In this document: positions 17,658-26,415 of the stretch, piece after piece
Layout of the letters: every line of letters begins with the position of its first letter
Position numbering within the stretch: the stretch's first letter is position 1
Origin: an uncultured Collinsella sp.
GTDB lineage: Bacteria > Actinomycetota > Coriobacteriia > Coriobacteriales > Coriobacteriaceae
Length of the DNA stretch: 64,000 nucleotides
Assembly (NCBI GenBank): GCA_902493515.1
Contig: CABUPE010000001.1
Span: 62,001-126,000 of the forward strand
Direction of reading: 5' to 3'
Notes under the pieces: model-generated
What the model was told of the DNA's origin: nothing
What the model saw: only the letters and a program-made list of their open reading frames with translations
Database searches by the model: none
Made by a program: the position numbers and the translations under genes

Positions 17658-17810
17658 CTAACTTGTATGCTTAACTAAGCAAGCATGTATTCAACACAAC
17701 AATAAAACCGCTGGTAACGAGTAATCGAAAACCACAGCGGCAAAATATCTAAGTCAAATATAGCATACAACTAGTCGACATAACCAAAACATGTATGTAA
17801 CTTGTATGCC
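17658..17810. promoter_or_regulatory. Divergent operator region with TGTATG half-sites
   Basis: In the AT-rich divergent intergenic region, ACTTGTATGC occurs at 17661-17670 and 17800-17809, the inverse GCATACAACT at 17763-17772, and ATGTATGT at about 17791-17798. Five half-sites of one kind in 150 bases, straddling the promoters of regulator 1 and of the SIS gene, look like its operators. Inferred, not shown. Confidence 0.55.
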
Positions 17811-17847
17811 ATCAAGAGCATCAAACGAGAAGAAAGGCTGATGCGCG

Positions 17848-18840
17848 ATGACTACTCAGGAACAGGTTAAGGATGTCGTCTCCCAGGTTTTGGCTGACAA
17901 GGCAGACAAGGGCGGCATCAAGCGCGTCGTGTGGATCGGCGCCGGCGGATCCAACGGCGGCAACTATCCTGCCCAGTATTTTATGGAGCACGAGGCCACG
18001 CAGGTCGTGAGCTCCAGCTACACCAGCAACGAGTTCGTGCACGCCACGCCTGCCTATGTCAACGAGAACACCCTGGCCGTTGTCGTGTCCATGCGCGGCA
18101 CCAAGGAGACCATCGTCGCCGCCCAGGTCGCCAAGGACCACGGCGCCAGCACCATCGCCATCTATGTTGACGAGTCCGGTCTCACCGAGGTTTGCGACTA
18201 CAAGATCCAGTACGACAGCCTGGCCGTCGACGAGTCCTGCATGGGCCGCACCAACTCCGCCGTCGTGACCATGATCGCAATGGAGCTCACGCAGCAGACC
18301 GAGGGCTATGCCGAGTACGAGACCGCTATGGCCGCGTTCGACTTGGTCGACCCCATCTATCGCAAGGCCGTCGAGTACGCCCGTCCGCTCGCTGCCAAGT
18401 GGGCCGAGCAGAACGCCGACAAGCCCTGCATCAACGTGATGGCTCAGGGCCCGCTCTTTGGTGCCGCCTACGTCTTTAGCATCTGCAACGTGCAGGAGAT
18501 GCTGCAGATCGACTCTTGCACCATCAACACCTGCGACTTCTTCCACGGCCCCTTCGAGATCCTGGACAAGCGCACCTCGCTGTTCCAGCTCATCAGCGTC
18601 GGCCGCAGCCGCTGCAACGACGAGCGCGGCATCCGCTTTGTCAACCAGTACGGTGGCGAGCGCGTCTATCAGCTCGACGCCAAGGAGCTCGGCCTCAACG
18701 ACATCAAGGACAGCGTGAGCGAGTACTTCAACCACCTGATCTTTGCCCCGATCCTCAACAACGTGTATATGCGTGCGCTCTCTGCCGTCACCCACAAGGA
18801 CTACATGACGCGCCGCTACATGTGGAAGCTGGACTACTAG
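17848..18840 (+). CDS. SIS-domain deglycase, FrlB/GfrE-F-like (SIS 1)
   Basis: A 330-residue double-SIS protein. N-terminal SIS near residues 20-150 (VWIGAGGSNGGNYPAQYFM, the mutated ser/gly loop MRGTKET), second SIS near 185-310 (MAQGPLFGAAYVFSICNVQEM, CDFFHGPFEIL), and the C-terminal signature TRRYMWKLDY shared with FrlB and the other two SIS proteins here. FrlB-type enzymes split fructosamine 6-phosphates (or the glucosamine-linked isomers) into glucose 6-phosphate and a free amine. With the PTS operon 1.6 kb downstream it fits a role on a phosphorylated sugar-amino acid. The start at 17848 has GAAAGG upstream. Confidence 0.75.
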   Translation: MTTQEQVKDVVSQVLADKADKGGIKRVVWIGAGGSNGGNYPAQYFMEHEATQVVSSSYTSNEFVHATPAYVNENTLAVVVSMRGTKETIVAAQVAKDHGASTIAIYVDESGLTEVCDYKIQYDSLAVDESCMGRTNSAVVTMIAMELTQQTEGYAEYETAMAAFDLVDPIYRKAVEYARPLAAKWAEQNADKPCINVMAQGPLFGAAYVFSICNVQEMLQIDSCTINTCDFFHGPFEILDKRTSLFQLISVGRSRCNDERGIRFVNQYGGERVYQLDAKELGLNDIKDSVSEYFNHLIFAPILNNVYMRALSAVTHKDYMTRRYMWKLDY

Positions 18841-18852
18841 GGGATATTGGTT

Positions 18853-18996
18853 CCGCCGTTCTACCGAACGGCGGACCGGCCGACGCTGCGCACCCGGCAT
18901 TTGGCCAATCTGCCGTTCAATTTCAAAGGCGCGACCAGAAGGTCAGCGTCTTTTCATTTCACGGCACCTTGGCTCAAATGACGGGCGCTCGCTGAC
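18853..18996 (+). repeat. Post-stop structured element, copy A (diverged)
   Basis: Starts 12 bases after the SIS 1 stop. Hairpin CCGCCGTT-CTACCG-AACGGCGG, then GACGCTGC, a long imperfect outer stem, the box GTTCAATTTCAAAGG, an inner stem around GCGCGACCAGAAGGTCAGCG and the closing CGCTGAC. The stem sequences differ from copies at 27313 and 49063 but still pair. Confidence 0.65.
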
Positions 18997-19025
18997 ATTG
19001 CCAAAACGTCGGCGTTGCCGTGGTT

Positions 19026-19070
19026 GGCACTTGGGGACGTTCCTTTTGTGCCGGCACTTGGGGACACTCC
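19026..19070 (+). repeat. Tandem GGCACTTGGGGAC repeat with hairpin
   Basis: GGCACTTGGGGACGTTCC (19026) is repeated almost exactly at 19053. The first unit closes as a hairpin GGCAC/GTGCC with a GGGACGTTCC core, the same core as the other GGGAC hairpins in the window. Confidence 0.6.
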
Positions 19071-19113
19071 TGGGAATCATTTCCTCGTTCGCCGATTTGT
19101 GTCTTGAAAAATG

Positions 19114-19131
19114 TATATAACGACTATAACG
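19114..19131 (+). promoter_or_regulatory. Direct TATAACG repeats before the EamA permease
   Basis: TATAACGAC TATAACG: two seven-base units nine bases apart, 41 bases before the start codon. Related motifs precede the PTS operon (20393) and regulator 2 (26543), suggesting one shared GntR regulon. Confidence 0.5.
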
Positions 19132-19171
19132 TAGTGTGAAACATATTGGAAACAATACCGAGGAGGCTGCG

Positions 19172-20254
19172 TTGAAGAAAAGCAATCTGGGCTATGTGCT
19201 GGTGCTGATCGCCGCGCTTATGTGGGGCAGCATCGGAATCTTTGTAAACGGCATCTCGGCCATGGGCGTTTCGTCCCAGAGCATGGCTGCCTTTCGCTTG
19301 TTGGTCGGAGCGCTTATCTTGGCGCCGGTCCTGATGTTTATGGGCTGCCGTCCGGGTGAGGGGTCTACCGTGGCTCAGGGTCCGCTGGCACTGTTCAAGG
19401 CAAGCCCTAAAGAGCTTGTTCCCTGCGCGCTTGTCGGTATTGTCGGCCTGGCCGCCGCCAACACCTGCTATTACGAGTGCATGGGCGAGGTGGGCATGTC
19501 CACGGCCTCGGTGCTGCTCTATACCTCGCCGGTGTTTGGCGTCGTGCTCGGCCGCGTGCTTTATCGCGAGGACGTGACCCCCAACAAGCTCGTCGCCATT
19601 GTCTTTAACATCGTTGGCTGCGTGCTTGCAGTGACCAATGGCGACCTTTCCGGTTTTCATTTTTCGGTTTGGGGCGTCACGTCGGGCGTGATTGCAGGCC
19701 TTTGCGGTGCGTCGCTCGCGGTGTTTAGCCGGATAGCAACCAAGACAGTCCACCCGCTGGCTGTCACGTTTTGGGGCTTTGTTTTTGGCGGTGCGGTTAT
19801 GGCGGCTATCGCGGCTCCGTGGCCGGATGTCGCCGCGGCAATGTCGCCACAGCTGCTGCTGCTGTTCCTTGGCTTTGGACTCATCCCCACAGCCGTGGCT
19901 TACATCTTATATATGCAGGGTCTGTCCATGGGGCTCGAGACGTCGAAAGTTCCCGTCGTAATGTCTTTCGAGACGGTCGTCACCGTACTGGTGGGCATTG
20001 GCATCTACGCTGAGCCCGCCGGCGCGATCAAGGTCCTGGGCATCGTGCTGGTGCTCGCGTCCATCCTGATCATGAACACCGATTTCTCCAAGCTGCGCAA
20101 CAGTGCCTTTGTCGGCCATATCGTTGAGAGCATGACCTTTAAGCCCAACGCGTGGTGGACGGAGAAATCGCAGGACATGGATCTGTTCCGCGAGCGCACC
20201 GGCATCGCGCTGGAGCCCACCGTGCAGGAAAGCCCCTGGTACTTCGTGCGATAG
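19172..20254 (+). CDS. EamA/DMT-superfamily permease
   Basis: A 360-residue inner-membrane transporter with ten membrane spans in two EamA repeats (about 8-160 and 175-305) and a soluble 50-residue tail. EamA proteins mostly export amino acids or metabolites. The start is a TTG at 19172, decided by AGGAGG at 19161-19166; a GTG at 19136 is in frame but lacks a site. It stands between a SIS deglycase and the PTS operon, and shares TATAACG sites with the PTS, so it may export the amine or amino acid freed by the deglycases; this is inference. Confidence 0.75.
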   Translation: MKKSNLGYVLVLIAALMWGSIGIFVNGISAMGVSSQSMAAFRLLVGALILAPVLMFMGCRPGEGSTVAQGPLALFKASPKELVPCALVGIVGLAAANTCYYECMGEVGMSTASVLLYTSPVFGVVLGRVLYREDVTPNKLVAIVFNIVGCVLAVTNGDLSGFHFSVWGVTSGVIAGLCGASLAVFSRIATKTVHPLAVTFWGFVFGGAVMAAIAAPWPDVAAAMSPQLLLLFLGFGLIPTAVAYILYMQGLSMGLETSKVPVVMSFETVVTVLVGIGIYAEPAGAIKVLGIVLVLASILIMNTDFSKLRNSAFVGHIVESMTFKPNAWWTEKSQDMDLFRERTGIALEPTVQESPWYFVR

Positions 20255-20392
20255 GGGATTGGCGAGGCGTCTGATCTGGGGTTATCCAGCCAGCGCCGGC
20301 CCACCCAGCCCCAACGTTTCGATTACGTTAAACCCGTCAACGGTCGATTTTCACCCGCGAGCGGTCTTTATACTAATTAGCAATATCCGCAA

Positions 20393-20420
20393 CGTATAAG
20401 ACGTTATAATGACCATAACG
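20393..20420 (+). promoter_or_regulatory. PTS operon promoter with CGTTATA/ATAACG operator
   Basis: TATAAT at 20405-20410 is a good -10 box. It lies inside CGTATAAG-ACGTTATAATGACCATAACG, which has the CGTTATA/TATAACG half-sites seen at 19114 and 26543. A repressor bound here would block the promoter directly. Confidence 0.55.
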
Positions 20421-20436
20421 AAAAGGAGGAGGCAAG

Positions 20437-21360
20437 ATGAATCAGATCATTCTCGCATCTCATGGCGGCCTGGCCGCAGGCGCCAAAGACACGCTCGAGA
20501 TGGTTCTCGGCGACGTGTCGAACGTCCACGTCGTGTCGCTTGCTCGTGACGACAAGGAGCCCATCACCAATAAGGTGGACGCCATGATCGCCACGTTCAA
20601 CGCGGACGACACCGTCTATGTGCTGACCGATATGCTCGGCAGCTCGGTCAACAACAGCATGGTCGAGCTTTCCAAGAACGGCACGAAGTTCACGGTTGTC
20701 AGCGGTTTCAACATCCCGCTGGCACTCACGCTCGCTATGAGCCCCGTCCCCGTCAAGGGCGCCGAGCTCGCGGCCCTCATCAACGAGGCCCGCACCGGTC
20801 TGACCAACCCCAACGCACCGGTCGAGGCTGCCGTGGCTCCCGCCAAGAAGGCCAAGGCGTCCCGTCACAGCTCCGGTCCCGCCAAGATCGTCCTCGCACG
20901 TCTTGACTACCGTCTGCTGCACGGCCAGGTCGTCTTTACCTGGACCACCAAGGTTCAGGCCGAGCGCATCATCGTCGTCGACAACGCTGCCGCCAACGAT
21001 GACATCAAGAAGGGCGCTCTTAAGCTGGCCAAGCCCCAGGGCGTGCGTCTGAACGTCTTCACCGTCGAGCGTGCCCTCGCCAAGATGGACAAGCTCAACA
21101 CCCTCGGCGAGCGCGTCATGTTCGTCTTTGGCAACACGGCCGAGATGCTGCAGTTCTGCCAGGGCTACAAGCTCGACGCCATCAACCTGGGCGCCACCGC
21201 CAACCACGACGGTGCCGATCAGGTCGGCGGCAAGGACAGCTCCGTCTTCCTCGACGCCACCCAGAAGGCCGACGTCAACCAGCTGCTCGACATGGGCATT
21301 AAGCTCTATGTCCAGCAGACCCCTACGTATCAGAGCGTCGACATCGACGCCAAGCTGTAA
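20437..21360 (+). CDS. Mannose-family PTS EIIAB, fused
   Basis: A 307-residue cytoplasmic fusion. EIIA (1-128) has the phospho-His H9 in ASHGG; an Ala/Lys/Pro-rich hinge (about 130-148) leads to EIIB with its phospho-His H162 in ARLDYRLLHGQV. It relays phosphate from HPr to the sugar carried by EIIC/EIID. First gene of a tight operon (gaps 36 and 13 bases). AGGAGG upstream supports the start at 20437. The family covers mannose, fructose, sorbose, glucosaminate and, in the gfr system, glucoselysine and fructoselysine; the flanking SIS genes favour the last. Confidence 0.9.
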   Translation: MNQIILASHGGLAAGAKDTLEMVLGDVSNVHVVSLARDDKEPITNKVDAMIATFNADDTVYVLTDMLGSSVNNSMVELSKNGTKFTVVSGFNIPLALTLAMSPVPVKGAELAALINEARTGLTNPNAPVEAAVAPAKKAKASRHSSGPAKIVLARLDYRLLHGQVVFTWTTKVQAERIIVVDNAAANDDIKKGALKLAKPQGVRLNVFTVERALAKMDKLNTLGERVMFVFGNTAEMLQFCQGYKLDAINLGATANHDGADQVGGKDSSVFLDATQKADVNQLLDMGIKLYVQQTPTYQSVDIDAKL

Positions 21361-21396
21361 TCAACCAGGCTTTTGCCTGACTGAAAGGAGAAGGGT

Positions 21397-22191
21397 ATGA
21401 ATACGTTCATCAGTGCGGTGCTCGTCGGCCTCGTCGGCGTGTTCTGCATGTGGGACTCCCGCCTGCTCGGTCGTCTTAACTTCGAGCAGCCCCTCGTTGG
21501 CGCTACGCTCGTCGGTCTGCTGCTGGGCGATGTGCCCACCGGCCTTGCCGTCGGTGCCGCCGTCGAGCTCGTGTCCATGGGCCTGGTGCAGGTCGGCGCT
21601 GCCGTTCCGCCCGATATGGTCCTGGGCGGCATCGTGGCCGCTGCCTTTGCGTGCCTGACCGATGCTTCCGCCGAGACCGCCATGACGATCGCCATCCCGG
21701 TCGCCGTCCTGGGTCAGCTTCTCGGCATCGTGTTCCGTTCCATCATCGCCGCCCTCACCCATGTGGCCGATAGCGCGATCGATAACGGAAAGTTCAAGAC
21801 CGCCTACCGTATGCACATCTGCGCCGGCTCCGGTCTGTACGCCATCATGTACTTCCTGCCGATCTTCCTCGCCGTCTTTGTTGGCACCGACCTGGTTCAG
21901 GCCATCGTCAACATGGTTCCCGAGTGGCTGTCCACTGGTCTTAACGTTTCGACCAAGATCATGACCGCCTACGGCTTGGCCCTGCTGCTCACCATGATGA
22001 TCAAGAAGGGTATGACTCCGTTCCTGTTCATCGGTTTCCTGCTCGCCGCTTACCTCAACCTGTCCGTCATCGCGGTCGCTCTGATCGGTGTGTGCCTGGC
22101 TGTCGTCTTCATGGGCTTCAAGTTCAACGGTTCCCATGCAGCCGCCGGTGTCGATTCCGACTACGATCCGCTCGAAGACGACGAAGACTAA
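21397..22191 (+). CDS. Mannose-family PTS EIIC
   Basis: A 264-residue membrane component with about seven spans; GLLLGDVPTGLAVGAAVELVSMG and the AAVPPDMVLGG region are characteristic of EIIC of the mannose family, which forms the sugar channel with EIID. AAAGGAGAAGG precedes the start. Second gene of the operon. Confidence 0.92.
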   Translation: MNTFISAVLVGLVGVFCMWDSRLLGRLNFEQPLVGATLVGLLLGDVPTGLAVGAAVELVSMGLVQVGAAVPPDMVLGGIVAAAFACLTDASAETAMTIAIPVAVLGQLLGIVFRSIIAALTHVADSAIDNGKFKTAYRMHICAGSGLYAIMYFLPIFLAVFVGTDLVQAIVNMVPEWLSTGLNVSTKIMTAYGLALLLTMMIKKGMTPFLFIGFLLAAYLNLSVIAVALIGVCLAVVFMGFKFNGSHAAAGVDSDYDPLEDDED

Positions 22192-22204
22192 GGAGGAACA
22201 CACT

Positions 22205-23038
22205 ATGGCAACCGCAACCAAGGACGTGTCCCTGAACAAGAAGGTCAGCCAGTTCTTCTGGCGCTCCTGGGCCATCCAGGCCTCTTGGAACTACGAGCGT
22301 CAGATGAACATGGGCTTCCTCTACGGCATGGTTCCCACGCTCGATCGTCTCTATCCGGACGAGTCCGACCCCAAGCAGCTCGCTGCTAAGAAAGAGGCTT
22401 ACCACCGTCATATGGCGTTCTACAACTGCACCCCGCAGACGAGCGCCTTTATCCTAGGCCTCTCCGCCTCCATGGAGGAGGAGTACGCCAAGGATCCCGA
22501 GAACTTCGATCCCGATTCGATCAACGCGGTCAAGACCTCCCTCATGGGTCCGCTTTCCGGCATCGGTGACTCCTTCTTCCAGGGCACCATCCGCGTTATC
22601 GCCTTTGGCCTGGGCGTTCAGCTGGCTCAGCAGGGCTCCATCATGGGCCCGATCCTGGCCATGCTCATCTCCATCGTCCCCTCTGTGCTGATCACTTGGT
22701 TCGCAGCCAAGATGGGCTATCAGGGCGGCCACGAGTACCTGAGCAAGCTTCAGGGCGGCGACCTCATGGAGAAGCTCATGTATGTCTGCGGCATCGTGGG
22801 TCTTATGTCCGTGGGTGGCATGATCGCTACGCTGATCGGCGCCACCACCCCGCTGCAGTTCGCTGAGGGCACCGTTGTTATCCAGGACATCCTGGACGGC
22901 ATGATGCCCCAGATGATCTCCCTTGGCCTCACCGTCCTTATGTACTGGCTCATCAAGAAGAACGTCAACACCGGTTGGCTTCTCGTGATCGCCATCGTGG
23001 GCGGCATCGCCCTCTCCGCGGCCGGCATCCTGGCCTAG
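22205..23038 (+). CDS. Mannose-family PTS EIID
   Basis: A 277-residue membrane protein with the EIID signature: RSWAIQASWNYERQMNMGF at the N-terminus, FYNCTPQTSAFILGL, and GPLSGIGDSFFQGTIRVIA, followed by C-terminal spans. AAGGAGGAA at about 22190-22198 fixes the start at 22205. Third gene of the operon; a GC hairpin follows the stop. Confidence 0.92.
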   Translation: MATATKDVSLNKKVSQFFWRSWAIQASWNYERQMNMGFLYGMVPTLDRLYPDESDPKQLAAKKEAYHRHMAFYNCTPQTSAFILGLSASMEEEYAKDPENFDPDSINAVKTSLMGPLSGIGDSFFQGTIRVIAFGLGVQLAQQGSIMGPILAMLISIVPSVLITWFAAKMGYQGGHEYLSKLQGGDLMEKLMYVCGIVGLMSVGGMIATLIGATTPLQFAEGTVVIQDILDGMMPQMISLGLTVLMYWLIKKNVNTGWLLVIAIVGGIALSAAGILA

Positions 23039-23068
23039 TCGCGACTAAGCGCCTATTCGCTTTCCCCC

Positions 23069-23107
23069 GGGGGCCTGCCTGACATCCCATACCCCAGGCA
23101 GGCTCCC
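23069..23107 (+). terminator. Hairpin after the PTS operon
   Basis: GGGGGCCTGCCTG pairs with CAGGCAGGCTCCC with one mismatch; no T-run, so it may be a 3' stabiliser or weak terminator rather than a true intrinsic terminator. Confidence 0.5.
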
Positions 23108-23115
23108 ATCCCTAA

Positions 23116-23146
23116 ATGTGTCAAAGGGACAGTTCCTTTGACACAT
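23116..23146 (+). repeat. REP-like GGGACAG hairpin, perfect 12-bp arms
   Basis: ATGTGTCAAAGG, loop GACAGTT, CCTTTGACACAT: perfect arms with the GGGACAG core at the loop. It lies between EIID and the second SIS gene. Confidence 0.75.
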
Positions 23147-23237
23147 CCTCAACGGGCCGGCGACTCGGTCCAAATCACGGTAACCCTGCGAGCGCCCGGC
23201 AATGTGGCGCCGCAAAAAATCGAAAGGAATGTGTCAG

Positions 23238-24221
23238 ATGTACGAGATCGACCTTAACCTCCCTAAGCAGATCGTCGCTGACGTCCTGTCCAACCACGAG
23301 ATCCACAGTGTCGCCTTCGTCGGCTGCGGTGCTTCCATGTCCGACCTGTACCCCGCCAAGTACTTCCTGGCCAACAACACGGACAAGCTGAACGTTCAGA
23401 TCTTCACCGCTAACGAGTTCAACTACGACACGCCTTCCTGGGTCAACGAGCACACCTTCGTGATCACCTGCTCCCTCGGTGGCTCCACGCCCGAGACCGT
23501 CGAGGCCAACAAGACCGCCAAGAAGCACAACTGCCCGGTCGTCTCCCTCACCAACAAGGCTGGCTCCGCTCTGACCGTCGACGCTGACTACGTCATCGTT
23601 CACGGCTTCCACGCCAACTTCGCTGCCAAGTGCGAGAAGCCCGGCTATGCCATCGCTCTTGCTCTCGAGATCCTTCAGCAGACCGAGGGCTATGACAAGT
23701 ACGACGACATGATCACCGGCCTCACCAACGTCTTCGATCTCTGCGAGAACGCTGCTCAGTCCTGCAAGAAGCTCGCCAAGAAGTTCGCTGAGGACTTCAA
23801 GGACGACAAGATGATTTACTTCATGGCCTCTGGTGCCTCCGAGAAGATGGCTTACTCTCACGCCGCCTTCCTGTTCACCGAGATGCAGTGGATCGACGCC
23901 GCCGCCTACAACACCGGCGAGTACTTCCACGGCCCGTTCGAGGTTTCCACCGAGGGTAAGCCCTACGTCTTCTTCATGTCCGATGGCGCTACCCGTCCGA
24001 TGGACGCCCGCGCCCTCACCTTCCTTGAGCGCATGGGCGCCAAGGTCGCTCTGATCGACTCCAAGGACTACGGCCTGGCTGACGCCGTGCCCGCGAGCGT
24101 CGTCACCTACTTCAACCCGCTGCTGCACCTCGCCGTTATGCGCGAGTACGGCAACCAGATCGCCGAGGCCCGTCAGCACCCGCTGACCATGCGCCGCTAC
24201 ATGTGGAAGCTTTCCTACTAA
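23238..24221 (+). CDS. SIS-domain deglycase, FrlB-like (SIS 2)
   Basis: A 327-residue double-SIS protein. First SIS: VAFVGCGASMSDLYPAKYF and the sugar-phosphate loop SLGGSTPET; second: MASGASEKMAYSHAAFLFTE and the catalytic-region EYFHGPFEV; C-terminus MRRYMWKLSY. The pattern matches FrlB/GfrF deglycases. It sits 200 bases after EIID and is probably part of the same function. The start at 23238 is chosen for its 10-base distance from GAAAGGA; ATG at 23202 and 23229 are less well placed. Which of the two cluster deglycases takes glucose-linked or fructose-linked substrate cannot be decided. Confidence 0.78.
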   Translation: MYEIDLNLPKQIVADVLSNHEIHSVAFVGCGASMSDLYPAKYFLANNTDKLNVQIFTANEFNYDTPSWVNEHTFVITCSLGGSTPETVEANKTAKKHNCPVVSLTNKAGSALTVDADYVIVHGFHANFAAKCEKPGYAIALALEILQQTEGYDKYDDMITGLTNVFDLCENAAQSCKKLAKKFAEDFKDDKMIYFMASGASEKMAYSHAAFLFTEMQWIDAAAYNTGEYFHGPFEVSTEGKPYVFFMSDGATRPMDARALTFLERMGAKVALIDSKDYGLADAVPASVVTYFNPLLHLAVMREYGNQIAEARQHPLTMRRYMWKLSY

Positions 24222-24255
24222 TCACAAGTAAGTAGACCTTACGGGTTGATTGAGA

Positions 24256-24287
24256 GGGGATGGGGTTTGCGCCCCGTCCCCTTTTTT
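24256..24287 (+). terminator. Terminator after SIS 2
   Basis: GGGGATGGGG, loop TTTGCG, CCCCGTCCCC, TTTTTT. Strong. Confidence 0.92.
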
Positions 24288-24330
24288 GCTCTGGGGAGGG
24301 CGTGTCTGTCGCGTCGCAAATCCCAGATAA

Positions 24331-24366
24331 AACCTGCCAAAATAAACCTGCCCCTTTTTGGCAGGT
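24331..24366 (+). repeat. REP-like GGGACAG-family hairpin, copy 2
   Basis: AACCTGCC pairs with GGCAGGT around a loop with AAATAAACCTGCCCCTTTTT; preceded by CCCAGATAAAACC as in copies 3 and 4. It ends directly at the ribosome site of the HAD gene. Confidence 0.75.
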
Positions 24367-24380
24367 GGGAGGAGATGCGT

Positions 24381-25010
24381 ATGATCAAGGCAGTGCTGTT
24401 TGACATGGACGGCGTGCTGGTCGATACCGAGTGGTTCTACAACCGTCGTCGCGTGGCGTTTATGGAAGAGAAGGGCTTTCACTTTGACGAGATCCCCGAT
24501 CTTTCGGGGTCTAACGAGCCCGCCATTTGGAAGTCGCTGGTACCTGACGATGTTGAGCTGCGCGAGCGCCTGCGCGTGGAGTACAAGCAGGTCTATAGCC
24601 CGGACCATCCCGTTCCGTATGCCGAGCTGCTCAACGAGCAGACGGAGCCGGTGATGCGCGCACTGCACGAGCGCGGCGTGAAGTGTGCCATCGCGAGCTC
24701 GTCCTATCGCGAGTTGATCGACGAGCTGGTGGAGATTGCCGGTATCCCCGACGTGCTGGACTACACCATCAGCGGTCACGAGTGCAGTGCGTTTAAGCCC
24801 GACCCCGAGATCTACCTGCGTGCCATGGAGGCACTGGGGGTGGAGCCTGCCAAGTGCCTGGTTATCGAGGATTCGCCTTTGGGCATCGAGGCTGGTAAGC
24901 GCTCCGGCGCCCGCGTCCTGGCGCTGCGTCCGCACGAGGGTGTCAACCTCGATCAATCGCGAGCCGATGCCGTTATCGATAATCTGACCGACATTTTGGC
25001 CGCTTTGTAG
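24381..25010 (+). CDS. HAD-family phosphatase, beta-phosphoglucomutase-like
   Basis: A 209-residue HAD enzyme: motif I FDMDGVLVDTE (nucleophile D8, acid D10), motif II ASSSYRE, motif III KPDPEIYLRA and motif IV IEDSPLGIEAG, with an alpha-helical cap at about 18-85. The substrate is probably a small sugar phosphate. ATG 24381 lies seven bases from GGAGG; ATG 24375 is too close to it. The upstream REP-like hairpin abuts the ribosome site. Confidence 0.82.
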   Translation: MIKAVLFDMDGVLVDTEWFYNRRRVAFMEEKGFHFDEIPDLSGSNEPAIWKSLVPDDVELRERLRVEYKQVYSPDHPVPYAELLNEQTEPVMRALHERGVKCAIASSSYRELIDELVEIAGIPDVLDYTISGHECSAFKPDPEIYLRAMEALGVEPAKCLVIEDSPLGIEAGKRSGARVLALRPHEGVNLDQSRADAVIDNLTDILAAL

Positions 25011-25107
25011 CGTCAATCCGCCGCGAGAAGCACTGATTCACGTGTCTTTTGCTGCGGATTGGCTTAATTTGTCATCTATTTGGATCCGTTTGGCTTCGAT
25101 TCGGACT

Positions 25108-25226
25108 AAGTGAGTAGACTTTTTGGCGCAGGCCGAGCACAAAGCGCATCTGCTCTAGTAAAACCGCAGGTCACAGGGGTGGCGGTTTTGGGTGTGCTCT
25201 GCAGGTCGCGTAAAGTCTACTCACTT
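25108..25226. repeat. Nested 119-base inverted repeat with 15-bp outer arms
   Basis: Outer arms AAGTGAGTAGACTTT (25108-25122) and AAAGTCTACTCACTT (25212-25226) are exact; inside, GAGCAC/GTGCTC and AAAACCGC/GCGGTTTT are nested, so three stems stack. A related AAGTAAGTAGACCTT stands alone at about 24227. The rest of the gene-free stretch 25011-25364 shows no other feature except a possible -10 (TACAAT, about 25314) for yitT. Confidence 0.7.
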
Positions 25227-25364
25227 GTAATTTGGGCCTTTGGTCGTGGGGTTGCTGGTTCCGCTTTGGTTGTCGAGAGAGGGTGAATTGAAGCGCCCCC
25301 GCACGCTCCATGCTACAATCGCGGACATACCCCACAACTACATCTGCCTTCGAAAGGAGCCTGC

Positions 25365-26372
25365 GTGGCGAACGCCATCGATCAGCTCACGGACCGAGTG
25401 CTCGTACTCGGCCGCCTCACCATCGTCCGCCGCGCTATTACTGCCGTGGCGGTCACGATTTCCGCCGTTCTCCAGACATTCCTGATCCAGGCGTTCATTC
25501 AGCCCGCCGACTTGCTTCCGAGCGGCCTCACCGGCGTTGCGGTCCTGCTCGATCGCGTTACCTCGCTGGGCGGCGTTCACATCGACATCTCGCTCGGTAT
25601 GCTCGCGCTCAACATCCCCGTGGCGCTCCTATGCTGGAGCGGCATCAGCAAACGCTTCGTCATCTTCTCGATGATGCAGGTCGTGCTCTCGTCGCTGTTC
25701 CTCAACGTCTTTCACTTCGCTCCATTTTTGGGCGACAAGATCATGCTAATCATTTTTGGCGGCGTGGTCTCGGGTCTGGGCGCTGCCATCGCGCTAAAGT
25801 CCGGCGCATCTACCGGTGGCACCGACTTTATCGCGCTGTGGGTCTCCAACCACACGGGCAAGACCATCTGGGGCGTTATCTTTGGTTTCAATTGCTTTAT
25901 CCTGGCGATCTTTGGCTTTATGTTTGGCTGGGACAACGCGGCGTACTCCATCGTGTTCCAGTTTATTTCGACCAAGACCATCGACAGTTTCTATCGTCGC
26001 TACGACCGCGTGACGCTGCAGATCACGACGCGCAAGGCTGACGAGGTCATGACCGCCTATGTTGACCATTTTCAGCACGGCATTAGCTGCGCCGAGGTCA
26101 TCGGTGGATACAGCCGCGAAAAGATGTACTTGCTGCACGCCGTTGTATCGACCTACGAGAGCCAGGACATTATCAAGTTGGTGTGCGACGTTGATCCCGG
26201 CGCCGTGATCAATGTGTTCCACACGCTCAACTTTGTGGGCGGCTGGTGGGGCGGTCATGTCGACGAGCCCATGCCCACGGCCGTACCCGATCCCGACAAG
26301 CCAGCGCGTATGGCCAGCAGACAGGCGCGCCTCAGCGAGCAGGACAGCCTGCAGCAGGACGACGGCAGGTAG
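25365..26372 (+). CDS. YitT-family membrane protein
   Basis: A 335-residue protein: five to six membrane spans (about 20-200) with SGLTGVAVLL and the hallmark SGASTGGTDFIA, then the soluble DUF2179 domain (about 215-295) with TRKADEVMTAYVDHFQHGIS, and a charged tail. Function of YitT proteins is unsettled. GTG 25365 is chosen from AAAGGAG upstream. Strong terminator after. Confidence 0.88.
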   Translation: MANAIDQLTDRVLVLGRLTIVRRAITAVAVTISAVLQTFLIQAFIQPADLLPSGLTGVAVLLDRVTSLGGVHIDISLGMLALNIPVALLCWSGISKRFVIFSMMQVVLSSLFLNVFHFAPFLGDKIMLIIFGGVVSGLGAAIALKSGASTGGTDFIALWVSNHTGKTIWGVIFGFNCFILAIFGFMFGWDNAAYSIVFQFISTKTIDSFYRRYDRVTLQITTRKADEVMTAYVDHFQHGISCAEVIGGYSREKMYLLHAVVSTYESQDIIKLVCDVDPGAVINVFHTLNFVGGWWGGHVDEPMPTAVPDPDKPARMASRQARLSEQDSLQQDDGR

Positions 26373-26415
26373 AGTGTTGGTATTTTGCCGGCACGGCGCA
26401 ATCCTGTCCGCTTGA

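Noticed and set aside
24246..24380. 45-residue N-terminal extension of the HAD phosphatase
   Set aside because: It would translate the terminator and the REP-like hairpin; the HAD motif begins at 24381 after a good ribosome site.
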